From Ideonella sp. (GTDB taxonomy: Bacteria > Pseudomonadota > Gammaproteobacteria > Burkholderiales > Burkholderiaceae_C), in the NCBI GenBank assembly GCA_015075545.1, contig JABTUC010000001.1, positions 1,116,001 through 1,180,000 on the forward strand: DNA of 64,000 nt, given 5' to 3'. The position numbers were made by a program, and so were the translations under genes. Positions 9,396-20,055 of this stretch are shown here, in pieces. The notes below the pieces were generated by a model, which was not told the origin of the DNA, did no database searches, and was given only the letters and a program-made list of their open reading frames with translations. Each line of letters opens with the position of its first letter. Position 1 is the stretch's first letter.

Positions 9396-9914
9396 GTGTC
9401 CGAACGCCCTTTCGATCTCGTGCTGGTGGCCGCCGTCGCGCGCAACGGCGTGATCGGCCGCGGCGGCGCACTGCCGTGGCACCTGGCGGCCGACATGCAG
9501 CATTTTCGCGAGGTCACGCGCGATGGCCCGGTGGTGATGGGCCGCCGCACCTGGGATTCGCTGCCGCCGCGCTATCGGCCGCTGCCGGGGCGCAGCAACA
9601 TCGTGGTCACCCGCCGTGCCGGCTGGAGCGTCGAAGGTGCCCAGGCGGCACCGTCGCTGGCCGCCGCGCTGCGGCTGGCGCAACTGCGGCTGGGCCCGAG
9701 CCGGCGGGTGTTCGTGATCGGCGGTGCGCAGCTCTACCGCGACGCACTGCCGCTGGCCGACGTGCTCGAGCTGACCGAGATCCATGCCGACGCCGCCGGC
9801 GACACCCACTTCCCGTTCTGGGACCGCAGCGCATTCGACGAGGTGAACCGCCTCGCGCAGCCGGCCGACGACGGCGTGGCGTTCGATTTCGTCACCTATC
9901 GGCGCAAGCGCTGA
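9396..9914 (+). CDS. folA: Dihydrofolate reductase
   Basis: 172 residues, GTG start at 9396. It reduces dihydrofolate to tetrahydrofolate with NADPH and closes the cycle opened by ThyA; it is the trimethoprim target. Motifs: AVARNGVIGRGGALPWHLAADMQHF (substrate and Met20-loop region; the acidic residue is the Asp of AADM), VVMGRRTWDSLP, and FVIGGAQLYRDALPLADVLELTEI. The closest upstream ATG (9385) is out of frame, so GTG is the best start. It lies 40 bases after the lipoprotein gene. About 150 bases follow with no gene before the MarR-type regulator. Confidence 0.96.
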   Translation: MSERPFDLVLVAAVARNGVIGRGGALPWHLAADMQHFREVTRDGPVVMGRRTWDSLPPRYRPLPGRSNIVVTRRAGWSVEGAQAAPSLAAALRLAQLRLGPSRRVFVIGGAQLYRDALPLADVLELTEIHADAAGDTHFPFWDRSAFDEVNRLAQPADDGVAFDFVTYRRKR

Positions 9915-10054
9915 GGCTTTTCGACCGGCCCGGCGAAGGTCCCGGCCGGCCCGCGAGGCCGCAGCAGCGCCCTCCCTCACCGCCGACCCGCGGGGGCCGG
10001 CAGGCACCCGAGCCCGGGTTTGCCGCCGCGGCCGGCTCGCGCCGCCGTGTTAGA

Positions 10055-10069
10055 TTGCCTAAGTGGCAA
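10055..10069. promoter_or_regulatory. TTGCC/GGCAA palindrome over the start codon of the MarR-type gene
   Basis: TTGCC, spacer TAAGT, GGCAA forms a perfect inverted repeat that contains the proposed GTG start (10063). TTGCC...GGCAA palindromes are typical MarR-family operators. The position suggests autorepression by blocking initiation. A TAGATT stretch at 10051-10056 could be a -10 element, which would make the message nearly leaderless. That part is speculative, because no convincing -35 is seen. Confidence 0.5.
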
Positions 10070-10614
10070 ACGAACACCCCGCCGGCGACGAGTCGCGCGC
10101 GCGCAGCACGCATGGCGCCCGCCCTGCGCGCAACGGGGGCGGCAGCGCTGCCGTTGGCGCCGATGGCATCGACGCATCGCTGGCCTGCGCGCGCCAGGTG
10201 CTCGATGCGGTGCCGCTGCTGATGCGCGAGATCCGCTGCGAGATGCGGCAGTCGGCATCGGCGGCGCTGTCGGTGCCGTTGTTCCGCGCGCTGATCTTCG
10301 CTCACGTCAAACCCGGCGGCAGTCTGACCGAGCTGGCCGCACACCTGGGCGTCACGCTGCCCACCGCGTCGGTGACGGTGGCCAAGCTGACCGCGCGCGG
10401 CCTGATGCGCGCGCCGCGCGAAGACGGTGGCCTGCGCCGGCGCACGCTCTATCTCTCGCCGCGCGGCCAGCGCGTGGTTCGCAATGCGCGCGAGCACACC
10501 GTCAAGGCGCTCGGCGCGCGCCTGCAGGCGCTGCCCGTCGGCCAGTTGCAGGCGCTGCAGCACGGCCTGGCCGCCTTGTCGGACCACGTCGCCGCAAGCG
10601 GCGATCATCCGTAG
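10063..10614 (+). CDS. MarR-family transcriptional regulator
   Basis: 183 residues. After a ~35-residue polar, low-complexity tail comes a winged-helix MarR fold: helix ~50-75 (LLMREIRCEMRQSASAALSVPLFRALIFA), recognition helix-turn-helix SLTELAAHLGVTLPTASVTVAKLTARGLM and the wing REDGGLRRRTLYLSPRGQRVV. Family members are dimeric repressors that release DNA on binding phenolic or drug-like ligands. It lies directly upstream of the RND efflux operon (22-base gap) and is probably its regulator. The palindrome over its own start supports autoregulation. The GTG at 10063 is the start chosen; a later start would trim only the tail. Confidence 0.88.
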   Translation: MANEHPAGDESRARSTHGARPARNGGGSAAVGADGIDASLACARQVLDAVPLLMREIRCEMRQSASAALSVPLFRALIFAHVKPGGSLTELAAHLGVTLPTASVTVAKLTARGLMRAPREDGGLRRRTLYLSPRGQRVVRNAREHTVKALGARLQALPVGQLQALQHGLAALSDHVAASGDHP

Positions 10615-10636
10615 ACCCTGCTGACCAAGACCAAGA

Positions 10637-11926
10637 ATGCATCCGAAGCGCTGGACCCTCGGCATCGTGGCGATCGCGCTCGGCGCGCTGGCTTTCGGGG
10701 CGTACCGCTGGCTGCCGCGCGCCGACACACTGGCCGCGGCCGACTCCGCGGCATCGGCGGCACACGCCACGCAGACCGTCAGCGTGTTCGCCGCACAGCA
10801 GCGCGACGTGCCGGTGGTGGTCGAAGCGGCCGGCACGGTGGTGTCGCTCGACACGGTCGACGTGCGCCCGCAGGTGTCGGGCAGCGTGTCGGAGGTGGTG
10901 GTGCGCGAGGGCCGCTTCGTGAGCCGCGGCGAAGTGCTGTTCCGGCTCGACGACCGCGCACACCGCGCCGACCTCGAACGCGCCAGCGCGCAGTTGCTGC
11001 GCGACCAGGCGACGCTCACCGACCTGAACCGCCAGCTCACGCGCGCGCAGGATCTGCGCGCGCAGAACTTCATCGCGCAGAGCGCCGTCGATACGGTGCT
11101 GGCGCAGGTCGAGGCGCAGCGCGCCGCCGTTGCCGCCGACCAGGCCGCGGTGCGCGCTGCGGAGGTATCGCTCAGCTTCGACACCATCGCCTCGCCGCTC
11201 GCCGGGCGCGCCGGTGCGGTGACGATCTATCGCGGCAGCCTGGTGCAGCCGACGGGCGCGCCGATGGTCACCATCAGCCGCATCGACCCGATCGGCGTCA
11301 GCTTCACGCTGCCCGAGGCGCAACTCACCGCGGTGCTGCGCGCCAGCGGCCTGCAGCAAGGCGCCGCGGCGCCGCGCGGTGCCGCGACGGCGGCGAGCGC
11401 GCAAGCGCGTGCGGGCGCAGGCGGCGGCGCCTTCGCGGTGCTGGTGCCCGACGCCGAGCGCGGCCGGGCCGGCGGCACCGGCGACCTGCTCGGCCGCATC
11501 ACGTTCGTCGACAACGCGGTCGACACCGCCACCGGCACCATCCGCGTCAAGGGCGAAGTGCCCAACGCGTCGCACCGGCTGTGGCCGGGCCAGTACGTCA
11601 CCGTGCGCATGACGCTGCGCACGATCCCCGGCGCGATCGTGATCCCGCAGAGCGCGCTCATCATCCGCGGCAGCGAGCGCACGGTGTACGTGGTGAAGGC
11701 CGACACCACGGTCGAGCCGCGCCCGGTGCAACCGCGCTACAACGACGCTGAATCCGTGGTCGTCGAAGGCCTGCAGGCCGGCGAAAAGGTGGTCGTCGAG
11801 GGCAAGCAGAACCTGCGCCCGGGTTCGACGGTGCGCGAAACCCCCTACGCACCGCCGCGGCGCGCGCCGGCTGGCCAGCGCCCCAACGGCCCCGCTGGCA
11901 GCGCGCCGACCGGAGCTTCGCTGTGA
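10637..11926 (+). CDS. RND efflux periplasmic adaptor (membrane fusion protein)
   Basis: 429 residues. An N-terminal membrane anchor/signal (residues ~7-25) is followed by lipoyl-like halves (VRPQVSGSVSEVVVREGRFVSRGEVLFRLDDR), a coiled-coil hairpin (~110-165) and the beta-barrel region (FDTIASPLAGRAGAVTIYRGSLVQPT). This is the MdtA/AcrA layout. The protein links the inner-membrane pump to an outer-membrane channel, which is not in this window. Residues ~238-275 hold an alanine/glycine-rich insertion. The stop overlaps the GTG of the permease gene (GTGA), so the pair is coupled. Regulation by the upstream MarR-type protein is inferred from position. Confidence 0.94.
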   Translation: MHPKRWTLGIVAIALGALAFGAYRWLPRADTLAAADSAASAAHATQTVSVFAAQQRDVPVVVEAAGTVVSLDTVDVRPQVSGSVSEVVVREGRFVSRGEVLFRLDDRAHRADLERASAQLLRDQATLTDLNRQLTRAQDLRAQNFIAQSAVDTVLAQVEAQRAAVAADQAAVRAAEVSLSFDTIASPLAGRAGAVTIYRGSLVQPTGAPMVTISRIDPIGVSFTLPEAQLTAVLRASGLQQGAAAPRGAATAASAQARAGAGGGAFAVLVPDAERGRAGGTGDLLGRITFVDNAVDTATGTIRVKGEVPNASHRLWPGQYVTVRMTLRTIPGAIVIPQSALIIRGSERTVYVVKADTTVEPRPVQPRYNDAESVVVEGLQAGEKVVVEGKQNLRPGSTVRETPYAPPRRAPAGQRPNGPAGSAPTGASL

Positions 11927-14900
11927 ACCTGCACTTCACCGAGGTGTTCATCCGCCGTCCGGTGATGACGGTGCTGATCAACATCGCGATCGTGCTGGCC
12001 GGCGTGGTGGCGCTGAAGGATATTCCGGTGGCAGCGCTGCCGCGCTACGACACGCCGGTGATCCAGGTGGCCGCGTTCCTGCCGGGGGCGTCGCCCGAGA
12101 CGATGGCCAGCTCGGTGGCACTGCCGCTGGAGAAGCAGTTCTCGACCATCGCGGGGCTGACGACGATCAGTTCGACCAACACGCTGGGCGCCAGCAGCAT
12201 CGTGCTCGAGTTCGACCTCTCGCGCGACATCGACGCCGCGGCAGTCGACGTGCAGGCGGCGCTGCTGCGCGCGCAGCGCACCTTGCCGGCGGAGATGACC
12301 ACGCCGCCGTCGTACCGCAAGGTCAACCCGGCCGATTTCTCGGTGCTGATCATCTCGCTGCGCTCGCCGTCGATGAGCCTGGCGGAGCTGAACAACTACG
12401 CCGAGAACCTGATCTCGCCGTCGCTGTCGACCATCGACGGCGTCGCGCAGGTGCAGGTGTGGGGGCAGAAGCGCTATGCGGTGCGCATCCGCGCGCGGCC
12501 CGAGGCGCTGACCGAGCGCAACCTCACGCTCGACGAGCTGCGCGCCGCGGTGTCGGCGGCCAATGCCAACACGCCGGTGGGCGTGCTCGACGGTCCGCGC
12601 CAGACGCTGACGGTGCAGGCCAATCGCCAGCTCACGAACGCGCGCGAATTCGCCGACATCATCGTCGCCAACCGCGGCGACGCGCCGGTGCGGCTGCGCG
12701 ACGTGGCCGACGTGCAGGACAGCTTCGAGACCGTGAAGACGGCCTCCACCTTCAACGGCGAACCGTCGATCACGCTGGGTGTGATGCGCCAGCCCGACGC
12801 CAATACGGTGCAGGTGGTCGATCGCGTCAAGGCCACGCTGCCGCGGCTGCAGGCGCAATTGCCGGCGTCGGTATCGATCACCCCGTTCAGCGACCGTTCG
12901 CAATCGGTGCGCGATGCGCTGCACGACGTCAACCTCACGCTGGCGCTGACCATCGTGCTGGTGGTGCTGGTGATCTTCCTGTTTCTGCGCCGCGTATCGG
13001 CCACCGTGATCCCGGCGCTGTCGCTGCCGGTCTCGCTGATCGGCGCGCTGTCGCTGCTGTACCCGCTGGGCCACAGCCTCGACAACGTCTCGCTGCTGGG
13101 CATCACGCTGGCGGTGGGCCTGGTGGTCGACGACGCGATCGTGATGCTCGAGAACATCGTGCGCCACGTCGAGGACGGCATGGCGCCGTTCCAGGCCGCC
13201 ATCAAGGGCGCGCGCGAGATGGCGTTCACGATCATGTCGATCTCGATCTCGCTGGTGGCGGTACTGATCCCGATCTTCTTCATGCCCGGGGTCATCGGCC
13301 TGCTGTTCCACGAGTTCGCGGTGGTGGTGGGGCTGGCGATCCTGGTGTCGGCGCTGGTGTCGCTGACGCTGGTGCCGATGCTGGCCAGCCGCTTCCTGCG
13401 CCACCACAGCGCGCGCGAGGAGAACGCGCTCGGCCGCCTGTTCGAGCGCGGCTTCGCGGCGATCCTCAACGGTTACGCCAGAACGCTCGACTGGGCACTC
13501 GCGCACCGGGTCTTCATCGGCGGCGTAGCGCTGGGCAGCGTCGTGTTGACCGGCGTGCTGTTCGTGACGATTCCGAAGGGCTTCTTCCCGGAGGAGGACA
13601 TCGGCCAGATCTTCGTCAGCACCGAGGCCGCCGAGGACATCTCGTTCACCGCGATGGAGGCGCTGCACTACCGGGTGGCCGAGATCATCCGCGCCAATCC
13701 GGCGATCGACGCGGTGGGCACGGGCCTGGGCAGCACCGGCTTCGGTGCCAACACGCAGAACACCGGCCGCATCTTCGTGACGCTCAAGCCGCGCAGCCAG
13801 CGCCCCCCGGTGGCCAAAGTGATCGACGAACTGCGCCGCCAGGTGCGCGCGGTGCCCGGCATCGCGGTGTACATGCAGCCGGTGCAGAACCTGCGCCTCG
13901 GTGGCCGCTCGAGCAAGAGCCGCTACCAGTTCACGCTGCAGAGCGTGAGCGCCGATGCGCTCAACGAATGGGCCAACCGGCTGCAAGCGCGCATGCGTGC
14001 CGATCCGCTGTTCCGCGACGTCACCAGCGATTCGCAGCTCGGCGGGCTGCAGGCCTCGCTGGCCATCGACCGCGACCGCGCCAACCTGCTCGGCGTTTCG
14101 ATGGCCGACCTGCGCAACGCGCTGTACACGGCGTTCGGCGAGCGCCAGGTGTCGTCGATCTACAGCCCGAGCAACACCTACGACGTCATCATGGAGGCGG
14201 CCGACGCCGACCGCCAGTTCGAGAACGCCTTCAACCGCATCTACCTGCGCGGCAAGGGCGGCGCGCTGGTGCCGCTGTCGTCGTTCGCGACGGTGCAGCG
14301 CACCGTCGGCCCCACCGCGGTCAACCACCAGGGGCAACTGCAGGCGATCACGCTGTCGTTCAACCTGGCACCCGAGGTCGCGCTGGGCGACGCCACGCGC
14401 CGGCTCGAGGGCTTCGTGCGCGAGCTGAAGCTACCGCCGTCGATCGTCACCAGCTATGGCGGCGACGCCGCGGTGTTCCAGGATTCGCAGACCGGCCAGG
14501 CGATCCTGCTGATCGTGGCGATCGCGGTGATCTACCTGCTGCTGGGCGTGCTCTACGAGAGCTACATCCACCCGCTGACGATTCTCGCCGGGCTGCCGTC
14601 GGCAGCGGTGGGCGCGCTGCTGACGCTGACGATCTTCAGGACCGACCTGACGCTGATCGCCACCATCGGCATCCTGATGCTGATCGGCATCGTCAAGAAG
14701 AACGCGATCATGATGATCGACTTCGCGCTCGACGCGCAGCGCAACCAGGGCCTGCCGCCGCAAGAGGCGATCCGCCAGGCCTGCCTGCTGCGGCTGCGCC
14801 CGATCCTGATGACCACGCTGGCGGCGATGATGGGCGCGCTGCCGATCGCGATCGGCCTCGGCGCCGGGGCCGAGCTGCGCCAGCCGCTGGGCCTGGCGGT

Positions 14901-15042
14901 GGTCGGCGGCCTGATCGTCTCGCAGGCGGTGACGCTGTACATCACGCCGGTGATCTACCTCGCGCTCGACCGCTGGAGCGGCTCGGGGCCGATCGTCGAC
15001 GCGCCACCCGCGCGCGCGCAGGCATCGACCGCACGCGCCTGA
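11923..15042 (+). CDS. RND-family multidrug efflux permease
   Basis: 1039 residues, full length for a hydrophobe/amphiphile RND pump. The N-terminus NLHFTEVFIRRPVMTVLINIAIVLAG is typical. TM4 carries the proton-relay aspartates in [21 protein letters not shown] (~400). The second half repeats the fold with [25 protein letters not shown] near 925. Sequence style (ALPRYDTPVIQVAAFLPGASPE) is closest to the MdtB/MdtC/MexK-like group. It exports drugs or other amphiphiles using the proton gradient. The GTG start overlaps the adaptor stop. A single permease, unlike the paired permeases at 60-64 kb. Long opposite-strand frames here are shadows. Confidence 0.95.
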   Translation: MNLHFTEVFIRRPVMTVLINIAIVLAGVVALKDIPVAALPRYDTPVIQVAAFLPGASPETMASSVALPLEKQFSTIAGLTTISSTNTLGASSIVLEFDLSRDIDAAAVDVQAALLRAQRTLPAEMTTPPSYRKVNPADFSVLIISLRSPSMSLAELNNYAENLISPSLSTIDGVAQVQVWGQKRYAVRIRARPEALTERNLTLDELRAAVSAANANTPVGVLDGPRQTLTVQANRQLTNAREFADIIVANRGDAPVRLRDVADVQDSFETVKTASTFNGEPSITLGVMRQPDANTVQVVDRVKATLPRLQAQLPASVSITPFSDRSQSVRDALHDVNLTLALTIVLVVLVIFLFLRRVSATVIPALSLPVSLIGALSLLYPLGHSLDNVSLLGITLAVGLVVDDAIVMLENIVRHVEDGMAPFQAAIKGAREMAFTIMSISISLVAVLIPIFFMPGVIGLLFHEFAVVVGLAILVSALVSLTLVPMLASRFLRHHSAREENALGRLFERGFAAILNGYARTLDWALAHRVFIGGVALGSVVLTGVLFVTIPKGFFPEEDIGQIFVSTEAAEDISFTAMEALHYRVAEIIRANPAIDAVGTGLGSTGFGANTQNTGRIFVTLKPRSQRPPVAKVIDELRRQVRAVPGIAVYMQPVQNLRLGGRSSKSRYQFTLQSVSADALNEWANRLQARMRADPLFRDVTSDSQLGGLQASLAIDRDRANLLGVSMADLRNALYTAFGERQVSSIYSPSNTYDVIMEAADADRQFENAFNRIYLRGKGGALVPLSSFATVQRTVGPTAVNHQGQLQAITLSFNLAPEVALGDATRRLEGFVRELKLPPSIVTSYGGDAAVFQDSQTGQAILLIVAIAVIYLLLGVLYESYIHPLTILAGLPSAAVGALLTLTIFRTDLTLIATIGILMLIGIVKKNAIMMIDFALDAQRNQGLPPQEAIRQACLLRLRPILMTTLAAMMGALPIAIGLGAGAELRQPLGLAVVGGLIVSQAVTLYITPVIYLALDRWSGSGPIVDAPPARAQASTARA

Positions 15043-15095
15043 GCAACGTCCGCGCCCATCTGCGCCCCACGCGCGCGGCCGCTACGATGCGGGGC

Positions 15096-15878
15096 ATGAA
15101 GATCGCCACCTTCAACGTCAACGGCATCGGCAGCCGGCTGCCGCGCGTGCTCGAGTGGCTGGCCGAGTCGCAGCCCGACATCGCCTGCCTGCAGGAGATC
15201 AAGACCTCCGACGAGACATTTCCCGCGCAGGCTTTCAGCGACGCCGGCTACGGCGCGCTGTGGCACGGTCAGAAGGGTTTCAACGGCGTCGCGGTGCTGG
15301 CGCGCGGCGGCACGCCCGCCGAGCTGCACCGCGGCCTGCCGGGCAATGCCGACGATGTTCAGAGCCGCTATCTCGAGGCGCAGGTCGGCGACCTCGTCGT
15401 CGGCTCGATCTACCTGCCCAACGGCAACCCGCAGCCGGGGCCGAAGTTCGACTACAAGCTCGCATGGTTCGAGCGCCTGATCGCGCATGCGAAGCCACTC
15501 GCGCAGCGGTCGCAGCCGGTGATCCTCGCCGGCGACTACAACGTCGTGCCGACCGACGACCGCGCCGACATCTACTCGGCCGAGTCGTGGCGCGACGATG
15601 CGCTGCTGCAGCCCGAGAGCCGCGATGCCTACCAGCGCCTGCTGGCGCAGGGCTGGACCGACGCGCTGCGCCACCTGCATCCCGGCGAGCCGATGTACAC
15701 GTACTGGGACTACTTCCGCAACCGCTGGGAGCGCAACTCGGGCCTGCGCATCGACCACCTGCTGCTCAACGCGGCCGCGACGGCGCGGCTGGCGCAGGCG
15801 GGAGTCGACCGCGCGGTGCGCGGGCGCGACAAGCCGAGCGACCATGCGCCGGCCTGGGTGATGCTGGGCGCGCCTTGA
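15096..15878 (+). CDS. xthA: Exodeoxyribonuclease III
   Basis: 260 residues, Mg-dependent endonuclease/exonuclease/phosphatase fold. It cleaves abasic sites and removes blocked 3' ends in base-excision repair. Motifs: MKIATFNVNGIGSRLPRVLEWL, the metal-binding Glu in CLQEIKTSD, GSIYLPNGN, ILAGDYNVVPTD (catalytic Asp and Asn), WDYFRNRWERNSGLRIDHLL and the terminal SDHAPAWV with the catalytic histidine. I chose the ATG at 15096, with GCGGGG just before it; another in-frame ATG nine bases upstream is possible. It is 53 bases after the pump gene and probably independent of it. Confidence 0.95.
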   Translation: MKIATFNVNGIGSRLPRVLEWLAESQPDIACLQEIKTSDETFPAQAFSDAGYGALWHGQKGFNGVAVLARGGTPAELHRGLPGNADDVQSRYLEAQVGDLVVGSIYLPNGNPQPGPKFDYKLAWFERLIAHAKPLAQRSQPVILAGDYNVVPTDDRADIYSAESWRDDALLQPESRDAYQRLLAQGWTDALRHLHPGEPMYTYWDYFRNRWERNSGLRIDHLLLNAAATARLAQAGVDRAVRGRDKPSDHAPAWVMLGAP

Positions 15879-16085
15879 TGCGCAATGCCGCTGCGGCGCA
15901 GCGGCGCCCCGCGGCCCTGCGCCCGCTCCAGTGGCCCCGCCGCGCACTGAGACAAGCGTCACACGGCGTCCCATTTGAAGTTCACTTTTAACAATTGGCC
16001 GCGCGGCCGACGCTAAGGTTGCGCCATCGCTCGCAGCCGCTGCAACGGCCGCTCCACTGGCAGCCCATCGCGCACCCGTTCATCC

Positions 16086-16688
16086 ATGTCGATCGCCCGC
16101 TCAGCCAGCCGCTCCAAGAAGAAGACGATCCGCAAAGGCGGCTTCCACCCGTTGCGCTGGATGCATCGCCTGCTCAGCCGGCCGCTCAAGCTCAAGCGCA
16201 TCGGCCGGCAATGGCACGTGGTGTTCGACGATTCGCGCCAGCACAGCCCGGGCGCGTCGAAGCCGGCCAGCCGCGGCGAGGCGCTGCGCCTGTCGCACCT
16301 CGCGCTGCAGGCGCTGCTGCACGAACATCGCGACGTGCGCCACGTGCTGCCGCACCTGCTCCACCTCGAGCAGGCGCTGTCGCGCGCCGGCTCACGCGCA
16401 CTGATCGAGTTGCCGCTGAAGGTGCTGCAACGAGCGATGGATCAACTCGACACCATCGAGGCCGGCCAGCAGGCGCAGGCGCTGCTGCCGCTGCGGCTGC
16501 GCGTCGAGGAATCGATTCGCCAGCGAACGCCGGTGAACATGCGTGGCGACATCGCCAACGTCGAGGTGCGCGAAACCTCGGTGTCGCAGTACGACGAAGC
16601 CGAAGACGAGCTGACCAACCGCATGGCGCTCGACGAGATCTACGCCAGCGCCGCTGCTCCCCTCGGCGAACCTGCCGCCGCCAAGTAA
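16086..16688 (+). CDS. Conserved-looking hypothetical protein, 200 residues
   Basis: I do not recognise this protein. It starts MSIARSASRSKKKTIRKGGFH, a strongly basic N-terminus of ~40 residues, and continues as a soluble alpha-helical protein rich in Leu, Gln and Arg (LSHLALQALLHEHRDVRHVLPHLLHLEQAL). The C-terminal third is acidic (SVSQYDEAEDELTNRMALDEIYA). No signal peptide or membrane segment. Codon use matches accepted genes, so it is probably real. It lies tail to tail with ntrC, 36 bases apart. About 200 gene-free bases precede it and contain a short AT-rich stretch (15971-15996) that could hold its promoter. Confidence 0.72.
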   Translation: MSIARSASRSKKKTIRKGGFHPLRWMHRLLSRPLKLKRIGRQWHVVFDDSRQHSPGASKPASRGEALRLSHLALQALLHEHRDVRHVLPHLLHLEQALSRAGSRALIELPLKVLQRAMDQLDTIEAGQQAQALLPLRLRVEESIRQRTPVNMRGDIANVEVRETSVSQYDEAEDELTNRMALDEIYASAAAPLGEPAAAK

Positions 16689-16724
16689 CCGCAGCGCCGG
16701 GAGGCGGCCTCGCGCGGCGGGGCG

Positions 16725-18200
<1,476 letters not shown>

Positions 18201-18236
18201 TTCGAGCGGCGGTTGTCGCTGGTACGCAAGGTCATC

Positions 18237-19394
18237 TCAAGGCAGCGGAATCACGATCCTGAACACCGTGCGGCCCGGCACCGACTCGCAATCGATGGCT
18301 CCATGGTGCTGCTGCACGAACGTCTGCGCCAGCGTCAGCCCGAGCCCCGAGCCGCCCTCGCGCCCCGACACCAGCGGAAAGAAGATGCGCTCGCGGATCG
18401 ACTCGGGCACGCCGGGCCCGTTGTCCTCGACATGCAATTCCAGTGCCAGTCTGCTGCGTTCCTTGCCGATCGTGGTCTGGCGCGCAGCGCGCGTGCGCAG
18501 CACGATGCGCGCGTCACCCGCGGCGATGCGCTCGGCCAGCGCGTGCGCCGCGTTCTGCACGATGTTGAGCAGCGCCTGGATCAATTGCTCGCGGTCGCCA
18601 CGGAACTCGGGCAGCGAGACATCGTAGTCGCGCACGATCGCCAGCCCGCGCGAGAACTCCGCCAGCACCAGCGAACGCACCCGCTCGCACACCTCGTGGA
18701 TGTTGACGTCGCCCACCACGTGCGGCCGGCGGTGCGGCGCGAGCAGGCGGTCGACCAGCGCCTGCAGGCGATCGACCTCGTGCACGATGACCTCGCTGTA
18801 CTCGGCCAGCCCGGCCAGCCCTGGGGAGCCGCGGTCATCGTGGCCCGCCGCGGTGCGCGCATCGCGCCGGCCCGACGGTTGGCCCAGCTCCATCGCCAGC
18901 AGTTGTGCCGCGCCGCGGATGCCGCCGAGCGGGTTCTTGATCTCGTGGGCCAGATTGCGCATCAGCTCGCGATTGGCCGCGAGCTGCTCGAGCGCCCGCT
19001 GCTCGCGGTCTTGCCGCGTCTGTTGCTCGACCTCGAGCATCTCCACCAGCACCGGCTCGGAGCCTTCGCCCCGCCCCGGCCCGGCCTGCGGTTCGACCTG
19101 CGTCACGATCACGTGCACCGGCAGCTCGTCGGCGGCCATCGCCGCGCTGCTGCGCCCGAGCGTGGCCTCGAGGCGGCCGCTGGACATCTCGTTGCGCGCC
19201 ACCGCGAGCAGCGTTTCGCGCAGCGGCGCGGGGTCGACGAAGCGGTCGAACAGGCTGGTGCGCAACAGCGCGCGGCGCGACAGCCCCACCGCCGCCTCGA
19301 ACCCGCTGTTGACGAACAGCACCGTGCCGTCGCGCTGCACCAGCGCCACCAGCGTGGCCAGCAGGTCGAACGCTTCGTAGCGCTCGCTGCTCAT
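18237..19394 (-). CDS. ntrB: Nitrogen regulation sensor kinase/phosphatase NtrB
   Basis: 385 residues, soluble, with no membrane segment, as expected for NtrB. PAS domain ~5-125 (ALVQRDGTVLFVNSGFEAAVGLS). The dimerisation/phosphotransfer helix carries His150 in NLAHEIKNPLGGIRGAAQLL. The ATP domain shows the N box (ALLNIVQNAAHALA), G1 (VEDNGPGVPE) and G2 (GREGGSGLGLTLAQ). PII protein controls the switch between NtrC kinase and phosphatase. A loop of ~25 residues after the H-box region (PSGRRDARTAAGHDDRGSPG) is longer than in enteric NtrB. The ATG at 19394 is chosen because upstream sequence in this frame shadows the DUF4124 gene. It starts 55 bases after that gene. Confidence 0.95.
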   Translation of the reverse strand: MSSERYEAFDLLATLVALVQRDGTVLFVNSGFEAAVGLSRRALLRTSLFDRFVDPAPLRETLLAVARNEMSSGRLEATLGRSSAAMAADELPVHVIVTQVEPQAGPGRGEGSEPVLVEMLEVEQQTRQDREQRALEQLAANRELMRNLAHEIKNPLGGIRGAAQLLAMELGQPSGRRDARTAAGHDDRGSPGLAGLAEYSEVIVHEVDRLQALVDRLLAPHRRPHVVGDVNIHEVCERVRSLVLAEFSRGLAIVRDYDVSLPEFRGDREQLIQALLNIVQNAAHALAERIAAGDARIVLRTRAARQTTIGKERSRLALELHVEDNGPGVPESIRERIFFPLVSGREGGSGLGLTLAQTFVQQHHGAIDCESVPGRTVFRIVIPLP

Positions 19395-19449
19395 CGCGGC
19401 CCCGCTGGCGGCCACGCCGGAGTCGTGCGACGCGCCTCCGAACTGCCGC

Positions 19450-19974
19450 TCACTGCGGCAGCTTGGCCAACTCGCGCTTGATGGCGGCGACGTCCTCTTC
19501 CTTGCGCGTGATCGCCGATCGCATCTCGCCGACGCGATCGAGGTAGCGCTGGTAGTTGCGCTCGTCGCCCTGGCGTTCGGGCTCGCCGTTGTTGTACGCC
19601 TTCTGCAACTCGGCCAGCTTCGCTTCCTCGCGCCGCAGTTCGCCCTCGAGAAGCTTGCGCGCGTCGCTGTCGCGCTGGCGCTGCGCCGCCGGGTCGACCT
19701 TGCCGTCGCCCCGGGCATCGCCCTTGCCCTCGCGCGAGCCCGATGCCACCGGGGGTGGCTTGGCCGCGGCGGGCTTGGGCATCTGCACGATCGTGATCGG
19801 CGCGCCCTCGATGGTGCGGCAGTGCTTGTCCTTGGCCTCCTGCTCGCTGATCTGGTCGGTGTAGAGGACGGGCGGCCCCGGGCAGCGGTAGACGACCCCG
19901 CTCTTGGCGGAGCCTTGCGGCCAGGCGGCGCCTGCCGCCAGCAACCACAACACCGCCCAAAACGAATGCTTCAT
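19450..19974 (-). CDS. DUF4124-like exported protein between glnA and ntrB
   Basis: 174 residues. Signal peptide MKHSFWAVLWLLAAGAAWPQG, then a short DUF4124-type segment (VVYRCPGPPVLYTDQISEQEAKDKHCRTI, ~27-57). A Pro/Ala/Lys linker (~62-95) follows, then a charged region likely to form a coiled coil (~96-174, RKLLEGELRREEAKLAELQKAY and KEEDVAAIKREL). Probably periplasmic; DUF4124 function is unknown. It sits between glnA and ntrBC on the same strand. Similar small exported proteins appear at this spot in other Burkholderiales as far as I recall, so a link to the nitrogen genes may be only positional. Confidence 0.85.
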   Translation of the reverse strand: MKHSFWAVLWLLAAGAAWPQGSAKSGVVYRCPGPPVLYTDQISEQEAKDKHCRTIEGAPITIVQMPKPAAAKPPPVASGSREGKGDARGDGKVDPAAQRQRDSDARKLLEGELRREEAKLAELQKAYNNGEPERQGDERNYQRYLDRVGEMRSAITRKEEDVAAIKRELAKLPQ

Positions 19975-20055
19975 GCCACCGCACTCCCCGGTCCGCAACC
20001 GGCCCGCGCCGCAACCGCCAGGCGGCATTGTCGCAAACCGGCGGCCGCCAACGAG

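Noticed and set aside
10063-15042. Trimethoprim-resistance island (folA next to an efflux operon)
   Set aside because: folA looks like the normal chromosomal enzyme and there are no mobile-element genes, integrase sites or composition shifts. Adjacency alone is weak.
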